43,264 bases of DNA, from positions 1 through 43,264 of the forward strand of contig CAJUSU010000012.1 of assembly GCA_910589185.1 (NCBI GenBank), read 5' to 3'. The notes below the pieces were generated by a model, which was given only the letters and a program-made list of their open reading frames with translations, was not told the origin of the DNA and made no database searches. This document shows positions 14,858 through 23,977 of this stretch, piece after piece (position 1 is the first letter of the stretch; each line of letters starts with the position of its first letter). Origin of the DNA: an uncultured Clostridia bacterium. Its GTDB lineage: Bacteria > Bacillota > Clostridia > TANB77 > CAG-508. The position numbers were made by a program, and so were the translations under genes.

Positions 14858-15334
14858 ATGCCATTAAAGAAACTACATAAATGCAATAAGCTAGGGTGTA
14901 ACAACCTAACAAGGAATAGGTACTGTAAGGAACACGAATATATAGAACTAGAACAAAAAAGAATAATAAACAGAAGATACAACCAACATAGGACTGATGA
15001 TAAAGAGCAAGCATTCTACAAAACAACAGGATGGAAACAAGCAAGAAAAGCAGCACTAGCAAGGGATAACTATCTATGTCAAGACTGCCTAAAGATGGGA
15101 TATGTAGTACCAGCACAAACAGTACATCATATCATACCAATAAAGATAATGTGGCAACTAAGACTCATCATAGACAATATGATATGTCTATGTGAATCGT
15201 GCCATCAACAAAGACATAGAAAACTAAATGAAAAAGAAATAAAGAAGATGCTACAAAACTGTAACATCTACAATGACATCAAAAAACAAATAATGAGAAT
15301 CAACTCCGTTACCGCCCCCAGGTCAAATCTCTAA
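14858..15334 (+). CDS. HNH endonuclease, packaging-associated
   Basis: 158 residues. An N-terminal Cys pair (C-N-K-L-G-C), a second pair C-Q-D-C in the middle, then T-V-H-H-I-I-P, N-M-I-C-L-C-E-S-C-H form the beta-beta-alpha metal finger. Such HNH proteins sit next to terminase genes in cos phages and stimulate terminase cutting. The ATG has a weak AGGAG site. The coding 3' end enters the GC-rich cos-like segment (T-A-P-R-S-N-L). The two methyltransferase-related genes lie between it and the terminase, an unusual interruption. Confidence 0.9.
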   Translation: MPLKKLHKCNKLGCNNLTRNRYCKEHEYIELEQKRIINRRYNQHRTDDKEQAFYKTTGWKQARKAALARDNYLCQDCLKMGYVVPAQTVHHIIPIKIMWQLRLIIDNMICLCESCHQQRHRKLNEKEIKKMLQNCNIYNDIKKQIMRINSVTAPRSNL

Positions 15335-15400
15335 AAAAGTCAACAGGGGGAACGGCGAGGGGAGCTCTGTAAATTATTTCGGGAAATAGGTAAGGGGGGG
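15306..15400. other. GC-rich cos-like segment
   Basis: This short stretch is far richer in G and C than its surroundings, with CCGCCCCC early, then GGGGGAACGG (a near inverted copy), GAGGGGAGCTC and a run of seven G. Its position straight after the packaging HNH gene is where cohesive-end sites lie in related phages. The cut position cannot be read from sequence alone. Confidence 0.45.
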
Positions 15401-15410
15401 CCTATTTTTA
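15384..15410 (+). terminator. Terminator-like hairpin AAATAGG/CCTATTT
   Basis: A 7-bp stem with a G-rich 10-nt loop is followed by TTTTTA overlap. It could end transcripts from the HNH side; the leftward gene starts its 3' end here, so it may serve both strands. Confidence 0.5.
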
Positions 15411-15686
15411 ATCTCCCTCATCTAAAGAGTTCATTAGGATAGTAGTAGCAAAACCGATACCATCAAAATAAGCTCTAAAAGCGAAATCATTTAGTTCCTC
15501 ATTGCGATATTCAATTAATTGAGTAAGTAACTTTCTTGATTTCCTATCCAACCTTTTAAAAAGCTGCTTTTCCACATCATCAATTTTTCGTGATAGATTT
15601 CTAGACTTAAGGGAATCACTACCAGCATTATCAGATGGACAATAAGCTCCATTGTAGAAATCGTGTAAAAACTGTTGATTAAACAT
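15408..15686 (-). CDS. DUF6809-like hypothetical protein, 92 aa
   Basis: Resembles a family of small helical proteins common in Clostridia prophages: L-H-D-F-Y-N-G-A-Y-C-P-S-D-N near the start, a long charged helix with L-D-R-K-S-R-K-L-L-T-Q-L, then E-E-L-N-D-F-A-F-R-A-Y-F-D-G-I-G-F-A-T-T. AGGAGGT lies upstream of ATG. It runs against the late genes and sits between the cos-like segment and the SAM synthetase, so it is probably expressed independently. Function unknown. Confidence 0.6.
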   Translation of the reverse strand: MFNQQFLHDFYNGAYCPSDNAGSDSLKSRNLSRKIDDVEKQLFKRLDRKSRKLLTQLIEYRNEELNDFAFRAYFDGIGFATTILMNSLDEGD

Positions 15687-15771
15687 AACAAATACCTCCT
15701 AGCGTTGTGTTATAACTTACTTTGGAGGTTATTACAAGTCATTTATGAAATATAAAAAAAGGAGAATTAAA

Positions 15772-16878
15772 ATGAGATATATAACAAGTGAATCAGTAAC
15801 AAAAGGGCATCCAGATAAAGTAGCAGACCAAATAAGTGATGCAATTTTAGATGAATGCTTAAAGCAAGATAAATATTCAAGGGTAGCAGTAGAAACTGCA
15901 GTAACAGAGCAATATGTTCTTATAATTGGAGAAATTACAAGTAAAGCAAAAGTAGATTATGAAGCAGTAGTAAGAAATGTAATCAAAGAAATAGGATACG
16001 ATAATGAAAGCCTAGGATTCGATTATAAGAATTGTAAAATAGATATAAAAATTCACGAACAATCAGAAGATATAGCAGGAGCAACCAAAGAAGAAAATCT
16101 AGGTGCTGGGGATCAAGGAATGATGTTCGGATATGCAACAAATGAAACAGAAGATTATATGCCAGCAGCAATATATTATGCAAGGAAACTAGCAAATAGG
16201 CTAACTGATATAAGAGAAAAAAATGGAATATCATACTTAAGACCAGATGGAAAAACGCAAGTAACTTGTCAATATGAAAATAACGAATTAGTAAAAATAG
16301 ACACAATAGTAATATCAACGCAACACATAAGAGGAATACCACAAAAAAAAATAGAAAAAGACTTAATAGAAAAGGTTATAAAACCAGTAATACCAGACAA
16401 TCTACTAGTAGATACAAAAATACTAGTGAATCCGTCTGGTAATTTTGTTGTAGGTGGACCTGCAGGAGATTCTGGCTTAACTGGTAGAAAAATAATTGTA
16501 GATACATATGGAGGATACTGTCCACATGGTGGTGGGGCATTTAGTGGTAAAGATCCAACAAAAGTAGATAGGTCAGGAGCTTATATGGCAAGATATATCG
16601 CCAAGAAAATAGTAGCAACGAATCAAGCCGATAGATGTCAAGTGCAATTAGCATATGCAATAGGTGTTAAAGAGCCAGTATCTATAAATATCAATACATT
16701 TGGAACTGGTAAAGTAGCAGATGAAAAGCTAGAGGAAATGGTTAAAGAAATATATGACTTAACTCCAAAAGGAATCATAGACTTTTTGGAATTAAGAGAG
16801 AATCCAATATATCAAAAACTAGCAGCAAAAGGACAAATTGGAAGTGAATACGGAAAATGGGAAAAGGTAGATGAGTAA
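15772..16878 (+). CDS. metK: S-adenosylmethionine synthetase (phage-borne)
   Basis: 368 residues with full MetK signatures: S-E-S-V-T-K-G-H-P-D-K at the N-terminus, G-A-G-D-Q-G-M-M-F-G-Y-A, G-G-P-A-G-D-S-G-L-T-G-R-K and the phosphate loop G-G-G-A-F-S-G-K-D-P-T-K-V-D-R-S. It makes S-adenosylmethionine from ATP and methionine. I chose the ATG after AAAGGAG. It sits 2 nt before a DNA methyltransferase gene and the phage encodes a second methyltransferase, so its likely job is to supply methyl donor during infection. It is slightly shorter than typical bacterial MetK, with no core motif lost. Confidence 0.95.
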   Translation: MRYITSESVTKGHPDKVADQISDAILDECLKQDKYSRVAVETAVTEQYVLIIGEITSKAKVDYEAVVRNVIKEIGYDNESLGFDYKNCKIDIKIHEQSEDIAGATKEENLGAGDQGMMFGYATNETEDYMPAAIYYARKLANRLTDIREKNGISYLRPDGKTQVTCQYENNELVKIDTIVISTQHIRGIPQKKIEKDLIEKVIKPVIPDNLLVDTKILVNPSGNFVVGGPAGDSGLTGRKIIVDTYGGYCPHGGGAFSGKDPTKVDRSGAYMARYIAKKIVATNQADRCQVQLAYAIGVKEPVSININTFGTGKVADEKLEEMVKEIYDLTPKGIIDFLELRENPIYQKLAAKGQIGSEYGKWEKVDE

Positions 16879-16880
16879 AA

Positions 16881-18194
16881 ATGAATTTTGAAAGCATAAA
16901 CATAGAAAAATTAAAACCAGCAGAATACAATCCAAGGCTAGACTTAAAGCCAGGAGATAAGGAATTCGAGAAAATAAGAAAAAGCATACAAGAATTTGGA
17001 TATGTGGATCCAGTAATTATCAACAAAGATGGAACAATTGTAGGTGGACATCAACGATATAAAGTTCTCAAAGAAATGGGATATACAGAAATTCAATGTA
17101 TTGTAATAGATGTAGATAAAGACAAGGAAAAGGCTCTAAATATAGCACTAAATAAAATATCAGGCGACTGGGATAAAACCAAGCTAAAGGACTTGTTGAC
17201 AGAGTTACAAGGAATAGGACTAGCAGAAATAACTGGATTTGATATTGCAGAATTAGGAATGCTAGGGGTACAAGAAGAAGTAATAGAGGATGACTTTGAC
17301 TTGGAAAAAGTGTTAGAAACAGAAAGTTCTAATATTCTCTATGGAGATATTATATTGCTAGGTAGACATAAACTATTGTGTGGAGACAGCACAAATGGAG
17401 CAGATGTAGAAAGACTAATGAATGGAAAATTCGCAGATTTGGTCATTACAGATCCACCATACAATGTGAATTATCAATCTAATAGTACAGGAATGCAGAT
17501 AATGAATGACAATATGAATGAGGATGACTTTGAAAAATTTTTGTACTATGCATTTAAGTGTATGTATGATTATTCAAGGGATGGTGCTCCAATTTATGTG
17601 TTCCACTCCGATGTAGGAGGTTACTCATTTAGAAAAGCATTTGTAGATGCAGGATATAAAATGGCGGAATGCTTGATATGGCTTAAAAATCAATTTGTAC
17701 TAGGTCGTCAAGATTACCAATGGAGGCATGAGCCAATCTTGTATGGCTGGAAAGAAGGAAGCGGACATACTTGGTATGGAGGTAGGAGTCAATCTACAAT
17801 TTTTGAAACAGATATAGATGAACTAAAGAAATTAAGCAAAAAGGAACTATTAGAACTAATAGAAGAATACCAAAAACAAGTACCAACTAGTGTAATTGAA
17901 TATGATAGACCAAAGAAAAATAAATTGCATCCTACAATGAAGCCACTTGGGCTATTAGGAATACTAATGCAAAATAGTTCTGCAAAAGGAGATATTGTAC
18001 TAGACCTATTCGGTGGAAGCGGTAGCACACTAATAACAGCCGAAAAACTAGATAGAACTGCATACCTTGTAGAACTAGATCCAATTTATTGTGATGCAAT
18101 AGTAAAAAGGTACATACAAGAAAAACAAGAAACAGAAGGAATCACAATTATTAGAGATAACAAGGAATATACATACAATGAAATATTTAAGTAG
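16881..18194 (+). CDS. ParB-like domain + DNA adenine/N4-cytosine methyltransferase
   Basis: 437 residues. The first 110 are a ParB/sulfiredoxin-like domain (I-E-K-L-K-P-A-E-Y-N-P-R and G-T-I-V-G-G-H-Q-R-Y). The remainder is a beta-class amino-methyltransferase: motif IV D-P-P-Y-N-V near 192 precedes motif I D-L-F-G-G-S-G-S-T-L near 375. Such fusions are common in phages and prophages beside terminase genes. It is nearly contiguous with metK. It probably modifies phage DNA before packaging. The recognition sequence is not readable. Confidence 0.93.
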   Translation: MNFESINIEKLKPAEYNPRLDLKPGDKEFEKIRKSIQEFGYVDPVIINKDGTIVGGHQRYKVLKEMGYTEIQCIVIDVDKDKEKALNIALNKISGDWDKTKLKDLLTELQGIGLAEITGFDIAELGMLGVQEEVIEDDFDLEKVLETESSNILYGDIILLGRHKLLCGDSTNGADVERLMNGKFADLVITDPPYNVNYQSNSTGMQIMNDNMNEDDFEKFLYYAFKCMYDYSRDGAPIYVFHSDVGGYSFRKAFVDAGYKMAECLIWLKNQFVLGRQDYQWRHEPILYGWKEGSGHTWYGGRSQSTIFETDIDELKKLSKKELLELIEEYQKQVPTSVIEYDRPKKNKLHPTMKPLGLLGILMQNSSAKGDIVLDLFGGSGSTLITAEKLDRTAYLVELDPIYCDAIVKRYIQEKQETEGITIIRDNKEYTYNEIFK

Positions 18195-18206
18195 GAGGGA
18201 TGAAAT

Positions 18207-18707
18207 ATGGCAACACCAGGAAGAAAACCAAAACCTACTCAAATGCACATATTGAATGGGAATCCCTCAAAGATAAGAATCGAGGATAGGATAAGTAATG
18301 AAGTCAAAATGAAAGAATACGGACCAGGGGAATTTCCACCTGCACCAGAGTGGTTAGATGCCGTTGCAAAAGAAGAATGGAATAGAGTTGCACCAATGTT
18401 ATCAAGTTGCAAATTATTAACAGAAGCGGATACGAAGGCACTAGAAGCCTACTGTAAATGTTGGAGCAGATATGTAGAAGCAGAAAAACAAATGGATGAA
18501 GTAGGTAGCACAATATTCCAACCAAACCAAAAGAGTAAATATGTTCAACAATTGCCACAAGTTGCTATTGCTCAAAAATATTTAAAATTATGCAAGGATT
18601 TTATGACAGAATTCGGACTTACTCCAAGTAGTAGAGGTAGAATACTATTACCAGGAGAAAGCGATGAAGATGAAATGGAATCATTGTTTAGGAAGTCGAT
18701 GCCATAA
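18207..18707 (+). CDS. terS: Terminase small subunit, P27 family
   Basis: 166 residues beginning G-R-K-P-K-P-T-Q-M-H-I-L-N-G-N-P-S-K, the hallmark of P27-type small terminases, followed by a helical DNA-binding and oligomerisation region (L-T-E-A-D-T-K-A-L-E-A-Y-C) and an F-G-L-T-P-S-S-R C-terminal signature. It recognises the packaging site and hands DNA to the large subunit. Its stop overlaps the next start by 1 bp. GTAGGAGG precedes the ATG. Confidence 0.93.
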   Translation: MATPGRKPKPTQMHILNGNPSKIRIEDRISNEVKMKEYGPGEFPPAPEWLDAVAKEEWNRVAPMLSSCKLLTEADTKALEAYCKCWSRYVEAEKQMDEVGSTIFQPNQKSKYVQQLPQVAIAQKYLKLCKDFMTEFGLTPSSRGRILLPGESDEDEMESLFRKSMP

Positions 18708-20260
18708 TGTTTGATGAGCAAAAAGCAGATAGAGCGGTGTCATTTGTAAAATTATTACGCAATACTCAAGGCGAGTACGCCAAGCATCCATTTAATTTGA
18801 TGCCATTTCAAGAAAAAATTGTAAAAGATTTATTTGGTACAGTAAATAGTGAAGGATTCAGACAATTTCGTGAAGCCTTTATTTTTTTACCTAGAAAAAA
18901 TGGAAAAACCGAGTTAATTGCAGCACTAGTGTTATATTGCCTATTTATGGATGATGAATATGGAGCCGAGATATATTCTGCGGCCACATCCAGAGAGCAA
19001 GCAACAAAAGTTTACCAGGCTTGTTGTGCAATGATTAGAATGAATCGTGCATTATCAAGTAGATGCAAAATTATAGAATCACAAAAAAGAATAGTGAGAT
19101 ATGACACTAACTCGTTTTATAGAGCAATATCTGCCGAGGCATCAACTGCTCATGGATTTAATGCACATGTAGTAATCTATGATGAAATTCACGAAGCACC
19201 AAATAGAGAGTTATATGATGTACTAAAAACCTCAATGGGTGCTCGTAGGCAACCATTATTTATAAGCATAACAACTGCAGGAGCTGACACAAATGGAATA
19301 TGTTATGAATTATACCAATATTCAAAAATGCAAATAGGTAAAAGAGAAAGAGGCGAAGAATATGACAAAACATTTTACCCAGTAATATATGAAGCACCAG
19401 AAGATGCAGACATTTGGGATGAAAAAACATGGTATATTGCCAATCCTGCTCTAGGGGTTTTTAGAAGTATAGAAGAATTTAGACAAACAGCGACTAGGGC
19501 CAAAGAAATTCCATCGCTAGAAGCAGGATTTAGAAGATTATACCTAAACCAATGGGTAAACTCTGATGTAGCTTGGATGAATATGAGTAAGTGGCATTTG
19601 TGTAATGATTTTATACCAGAATCAGAATTGCTTGGAAAAGAATGTTATTGTGGGATAGATTTATCCGCAACAACTGACTTAACATCTGTCAATCTAGAAT
19701 TTAGACTTGATGATGGAAGATATGTAATGTTGTCGCACTCATTTATGCCAGAAAATAGAGTGCTAGAAAAAGAAAAAGTGGACAGAGTTCCATACTCTGT
19801 GTGGATAAAACAAGGATATATAACAGCAACACCAGGAGATGTCATTGATTACGAGTTCGTAAAAGCATACATAAGGACAGCGGCCATAAAATTTGTAATC
19901 AAGGAAATATGTTTTGATCCTTGGAATAGTACACAATTAGCAAATGACTTGGAAAATGAGGGCTTTGTTATGGTAGCAGTAAGGCAAGGATATGCAACTT
20001 TATCAGAGCCAACAAAAGATATCCTAGCACTTGTATATCAAAAAAGGATAGTACATAACCAGAATCCTGTGTTAACTTGGGCAATATCTAATTGTATCAC
20101 TCGTCAAGATCCAAACGGAAATATAGCACTAGACAAGGCGAAAAGTAAAAATAGAATTGATCCAGCTGCAGCAATGGTAAATAGTCATAGTAGGGCAAGA
20201 ATGCTAGATACAACAATAGATTTGAACAAACTAATACTAGGAGATGAATTTTCATTTTAG
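18707..20260 (+). CDS. terL: Terminase large subunit
   Basis: 517 residues. The ATPase motor has Walker A L-P-R-K-N-G-K-T near 66 and Walker B V-V-I-Y-D-E-I-H near 155; the C-terminal RNase H-like nuclease starts at G-I-D-L-S-A-T-T-D-L near 310, with later acidic residues in D-P-W-N. It translocates DNA into the prohead and cuts it. HK97/P27-type large terminases are of this length. It is coupled to terS and ends just before the portal ribosome site. Contains no in-frame CGG. Confidence 0.96.
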   Translation: MFDEQKADRAVSFVKLLRNTQGEYAKHPFNLMPFQEKIVKDLFGTVNSEGFRQFREAFIFLPRKNGKTELIAALVLYCLFMDDEYGAEIYSAATSREQATKVYQACCAMIRMNRALSSRCKIIESQKRIVRYDTNSFYRAISAEASTAHGFNAHVVIYDEIHEAPNRELYDVLKTSMGARRQPLFISITTAGADTNGICYELYQYSKMQIGKRERGEEYDKTFYPVIYEAPEDADIWDEKTWYIANPALGVFRSIEEFRQTATRAKEIPSLEAGFRRLYLNQWVNSDVAWMNMSKWHLCNDFIPESELLGKECYCGIDLSATTDLTSVNLEFRLDDGRYVMLSHSFMPENRVLEKEKVDRVPYSVWIKQGYITATPGDVIDYEFVKAYIRTAAIKFVIKEICFDPWNSTQLANDLENEGFVMVAVRQGYATLSEPTKDILALVYQKRIVHNQNPVLTWAISNCITRQDPNGNIALDKAKSKNRIDPAAAMVNSHSRARMLDTTIDLNKLILGDEFSF

Positions 20261-20274
20261 AAGGAGGGAGAAAA

Positions 20275-21650
20275 TTGCGGTATAAGAAATGTATTGAAAA
20301 ATTTAATAACAAAAGATGAAGAAAAGTCAACTGTAGAAAAAGAAAGCAACATCGTTACTCCCTCAAAATGGCTAATCAATTGGATAACAGGAGGGGAAAC
20401 AGAGTCAGGGGAAACTGTTAGTGAAGAAACAGCAATGAAAATGGCATCGGTATATGCTTGTATCAGATTATTGAGCCAAAGTGTAGCAAAATTACCATTA
20501 CACACATATACAACGAAAAGTGGAAAAAAAGAAAGAGAAAATAAGCATCCAGTAGCTTACCTATTGGAGAATCGACCAAATCCATATATGACACCATACG
20601 AATTCAAAGAAACAATGGAAATGCACAGGCAATTGTATGGAAATGCCTACGCAGAAATACAATTTGGTAGAGATGGATATCCAAAGGGACTTTGGATATT
20701 GAATCCAGCATTAACAGAAATAGTAACAGATGATAAAAACCATCGGAAAAGTTTGGTACACAACAGTTCTTCCAGATGGACAAGCAGTAAAATTAAAATA
20801 TGAAAATGTGTTACACATAAGAAATATAGGAATCACAGGACTAAAAGGAATGTCTCCAATATCAGTAGCAAGAGAAACAATAGGAAGTCAAATGGCATCT
20901 CAAAAGTATGTTTCAAAATTTTATAAAAATGGAACTACTGCAAAAGGTGTACTAACAGTTCCAGGTGTAACACTAAAACCAGAAGCCAAAAAAATAGTGC
21001 GTGAAGAATGGGAAAAAATGAACACAGGAATGACAAATGCAAATAGAATTGCAATATTAGACTCTGGAATAACTTATCAAGATTTAACGATGAGCCAAGC
21101 TGATGCACAATTTATAGAAACACAAAAGCTAAATACTACAGACATAGCGAGAATATATAATGTACCACCACATATGATAGGAGATTTAGAACACGCAACC
21201 TTTTCAAATATAGAACATCAAGCAATAAGTTTTGTAAAAAATACTTTGCAACCATTACTTGTGAGTTGGGAGCAGGCAATACAATATCAATTATTTACTC
21301 CTACAGAGCAAAAGAAATATTATTGCAAATACAATGTAGATTCAGAGTTAAGAGGCGACAGTAAATCTAGAGCCGAATACTACGAAATAATGGAACGAAT
21401 TGGTGCATACAACATTGATGAAATAAGAAATAAGGAAGATTTGTCAGAATTAGAAAATGGACTAGGTAAAAAGCATCTTATAAGTTTGAATTATACATTG
21501 CTAGAATTGTTGGAAGAATACCAAATGGGAAAAGTAAATACCGAAACTACCGAAAATCACACCGAAAAAAAAGAAGATACAAAAGAAGATGTAAAGGAAG
21601 AAAAAGAGGATGAAGGAGGTGGAGAAGAAAATGAGCAAGAGAATCAATAA
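20275..21650 (+). CDS. Portal protein (HK97 type), read across two CGG +1 shifts
   Basis: The best start is TTG at 20275, 5-7 nt after AAGGAGGGAG. The next codon is CGG (20278-20280); reading on in +1 gives M-G-I-R-N-V-L-K, a typical portal start, and enters the long frame. That frame meets CGG again at 20744-20746 after V-T-D-D-K-N-H; the +1 frame continues G-K-V-W-Y-T-T-V-L-P-D-G-Q. The joined product has about 457 residues with usual portal features (P-L-H-T-Y; Y-N-V-P-P-H-M-I-G; T-F-S-N-I-E). An alternative at the second site is one extra A in the A run just before it. It forms the dodecameric DNA gate of the capsid. Without the shifts no full portal is made, and this is an essential virion gene. 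Confidence 0.85.
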
Positions 21651-22350
21651 ATTTTGGAATTGGACAAAGGATATAGAAACTAATACACCAGAGTTAAGAC
21701 TAGAAGGAGAAATTGCATCCGAAACTTGGTGGGGCGATGAAGTAACTCCAAAAATATTCAAAGATGAATTGTGTAAGTTTGAGGGAAAAGACATAACCGT
21801 TTGGATAAACTCTCCAGGTGGAGATGTCATAGCAGGTAGTCAAATATATACTATGCTAAAGGAACACAAAGGAAAAGTAACAGTAAAAGTAGATGGACTT
21901 GCTGCAAGTTCCGCTTCGTTCATTGCAATGGCTGGAGATACAATTCAAATGTCACCAACAGCAATGATGATGATACATTTGCCTAGCACATTTGACTGGG
22001 GCGACAAAAACGATTTTGCAAAAGCAATTGCGAGATTAGAAGAAGTAGAAGCGGCCATAGTAAATGCGTATGCACTAAAAACTAAACTATCAAATGAAGA
22101 ATTATCACAAATGATGGAAGAACAAACTTGGATGAATGCTTATAGAGCAAAAGAGCTAGGTTTCATCGATGAAGTGTTATATTCAGACAATCCAGAAGCT
22201 AGTCAAAAAGCCTTTGACTTTACTAAAAAGGCGGTTAACAACTGCATCCAAAATAGTGTTAAACAAATACAAGATAAGATGAAAAAGATGCAAGATGATG
22301 TCGAATTAGAAAAGTTAAAAATTGAGTTGGACTTGTTGGAAATGCAATAA
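21631..22350 (+). CDS. ClpP-like prohead protease
   Basis: 239 residues of the ClpP/crotonase fold: I-N-S-P-G-G-D-V, then the catalytic Ser in G-L-A-A-S-S-A-S-F-I and catalytic His in M-M-M-I-H-L-P. It matures the capsid by cutting the scaffold-like N-terminus of the major capsid protein. The ATG at 21631 follows GAAGGAGGTGG and lies inside the portal 3' end. The C-terminal tail is a coiled coil that may bind the capsid scaffold. Confidence 0.93.
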   Translation: MSKRINKFWNWTKDIETNTPELRLEGEIASETWWGDEVTPKIFKDELCKFEGKDITVWINSPGGDVIAGSQIYTMLKEHKGKVTVKVDGLAASSASFIAMAGDTIQMSPTAMMMIHLPSTFDWGDKNDFAKAIARLEEVEAAIVNAYALKTKLSNEELSQMMEEQTWMNAYRAKELGFIDEVLYSDNPEASQKAFDFTKKAVNNCIQNSVKQIQDKMKKMQDDVELEKLKIELDLLEMQ

Positions 22351-22364
22351 GTCTAATTTGTATA

Positions 22365-22415
22365 AAACAGAAAAAGAACAAATTTTAAGCTCCTTCTAAA
22401 TTTAAAAATTAGGAG
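22365..22415 (+). promoter_or_regulatory. Capsid gene leader: ribosome site paired with CTCCT arm
   Basis: AAACAGAAAAAGAACAA (22365-22381) is followed by CTCCT (22390-22394), able to pair with the AGGAG of the capsid ribosome site (22411-22415). The endolysin leader has the same 17 nt and a CTCC arm. The A-rich block and the CTCC arm are both complementary to the intergenic segment at 14651-14684. Likely translational control; the folding is inferred. Confidence 0.5.
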
Positions 22416-22424
22416 GATTTTATC

Positions 22425-23666
22425 ATGAATTTAAGAGAATTAAGACAAAAATTTGCTGCACTAGTTGCAGAAGCAAAAAAACTATCTAATGAGGGAAAAT
22501 TAGAGGAAGCAAAAGCAAAAACAGAGGAAGCAAAAGCTCTAAATGAGCAAATTAAACAAGCCGAAGAAATTGAAAAAATGGAGGAAGAATTACAAGGGGA
22601 TGAAGGTACTCCAGTAACAGAGCCAACTGCCGATAAGAAACCAGATGTTAACAAGGCATTCTTAAAAGCATTGATGGGAAAAAGATTAACACCAGCAGAA
22701 AATGCTCTAATAGAAAGACCAGACACAGAAACTGATGAGCCAAATGGAAGTATCCTAGTACCTCAAGATGAAAATACTAGAATCAATGAATACAAAAGAC
22801 AATACAAATCATTAAGAACACATGTAAGAGAATATAGAACAACTGTAATCTCTGGCTCATTTGTATATGAAAATAATAGCACAATGAGTTTATTAACAGA
22901 CATCGATGAGATGGAAGAAATTCCTCAAGAAGATGGACCAAAATTCAAAACAAAAGGTTATAGCATCAAAAATAAAGGTGCAATTCTACCAGTATCAAAT
23001 ACATTACTTGCAGATGAACAATCAGGACTAATGAGCTATGTTGGAAGATGGTTTGCTCGTAAAGCAGTAAAAACAGAAAATGCCGACATTTTAGCAGTAA
23101 TGGTAGCAGATAAAACTGCAAAAGCACTATCAGACTGGAAAGCATTAAAAAGGTCACTAAATAAAGACCTAGATCCTGCATTAATACCAGGAAGTGTAAT
23201 TGTAACAAATCAAGATGGATTTGATGAATTGGACAATGCAGTAGATGAAAATGGTAGACCAATCTTACAACCAGATCCAAAGAATCCAACACAAAAAATG
23301 TTCAAAGGTTTAAGTATAGATGTATATTCAAACAATGATATTCCAAGCAAAAATGGAAAAGCACCAATCTTCTATGGAAACCTAGAAGAAGCAATAACAT
23401 TTGTGAATCGTGCAAGATATGAAATAGCAAAATCAAAAGAAGCAGGTTTCACTAAAAATGCTACTCTTATTAGAATTCTAGAAAGATACGATGTAATCAA
23501 AACAGATAATGATGCCTACATCTATGGAGAACTTACTATAACAGAAGGAACTACAACTAATAAAGATAATTCTTCAAGTGGAACAGAATGGGGAACATTT
23601 GGAGAAGATGAAACAACTAAAGATAATACAGGAGATAAAACTAACACAGAAAATCCAGAGGGATAA
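22425..23666 (+). CDS. Major capsid protein, HK97 fold, with N-terminal scaffold domain
   Basis: 413 residues. The first 75 form a charged coiled coil (L-R-Q-K-F-A-A-L-V-A-E-A-K), the delta domain normally removed by the protease encoded just before. The body has typical phage-capsid features (S-G-S-F-V-Y-E, N-T-L-L-A-D, V-T-N-Q-D-G-F, P-I-F-Y-G-N-L). It ends in a Thr/Asn/Asp-rich tail that may be surface exposed. Strong ribosome site AGGAGG, possibly masked by its leader. Confidence 0.92.
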   Translation: MNLRELRQKFAALVAEAKKLSNEGKLEEAKAKTEEAKALNEQIKQAEEIEKMEEELQGDEGTPVTEPTADKKPDVNKAFLKALMGKRLTPAENALIERPDTETDEPNGSILVPQDENTRINEYKRQYKSLRTHVREYRTTVISGSFVYENNSTMSLLTDIDEMEEIPQEDGPKFKTKGYSIKNKGAILPVSNTLLADEQSGLMSYVGRWFARKAVKTENADILAVMVADKTAKALSDWKALKRSLNKDLDPALIPGSVIVTNQDGFDELDNAVDENGRPILQPDPKNPTQKMFKGLSIDVYSNNDIPSKNGKAPIFYGNLEEAITFVNRARYEIAKSKEAGFTKNATLIRILERYDVIKTDNDAYIYGELTITEGTTTNKDNSSSGTEWGTFGEDETTKDNTGDKTNTENPEG

Positions 23667-23692
23667 AAAATGAAGGATAGGAGGTGCTTTAA

Positions 23693-23977
23693 ATGTTATC
23701 ACTTAAAGAAGCGAAAGAATTTTGTAGAATAGACAATGATGATGAAGATACACTAATTAAAACATTAATTAACACAGCAGACAGCTACATTGCCGAAGCC
23801 TGTGGAGAGAACTACAATAAAGATTCAGAAAAAGCAAAACTTTGTCAAGCAATGCTTGTGAATCATTGGTATGAAAATAGGGATATACTTGGTAACAAAA
23901 AAGCACTTCGCTATTCTGTAGAAAGCCTAATGTTACAATTACGATATGGCACAGAAAGTAGTGATGCAAATGACTAA
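23693..23977 (+). CDS. Head-tail connector (gp6-like)
   Basis: 94 residues, all helical: S-L-K-E-A-K-E-F-C-R-I-D-N-D-D-E-D-T-L-I, then A-M-L-V-N-H-W-Y-E-N-R and the ending L-M-L-Q-L-R-Y. This is the QLRG/gp6-type connector pattern that forms a ring under the portal. AGGAGG lies 8 nt before ATG. It sits directly after the capsid gene and overlaps the next gene by 8 bp. Confidence 0.87.
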   Translation: MLSLKEAKEFCRIDNDDEDTLIKTLINTADSYIAEACGENYNKDSEKAKLCQAMLVNHWYENRDILGNKKALRYSVESLMLQLRYGTESSDAND

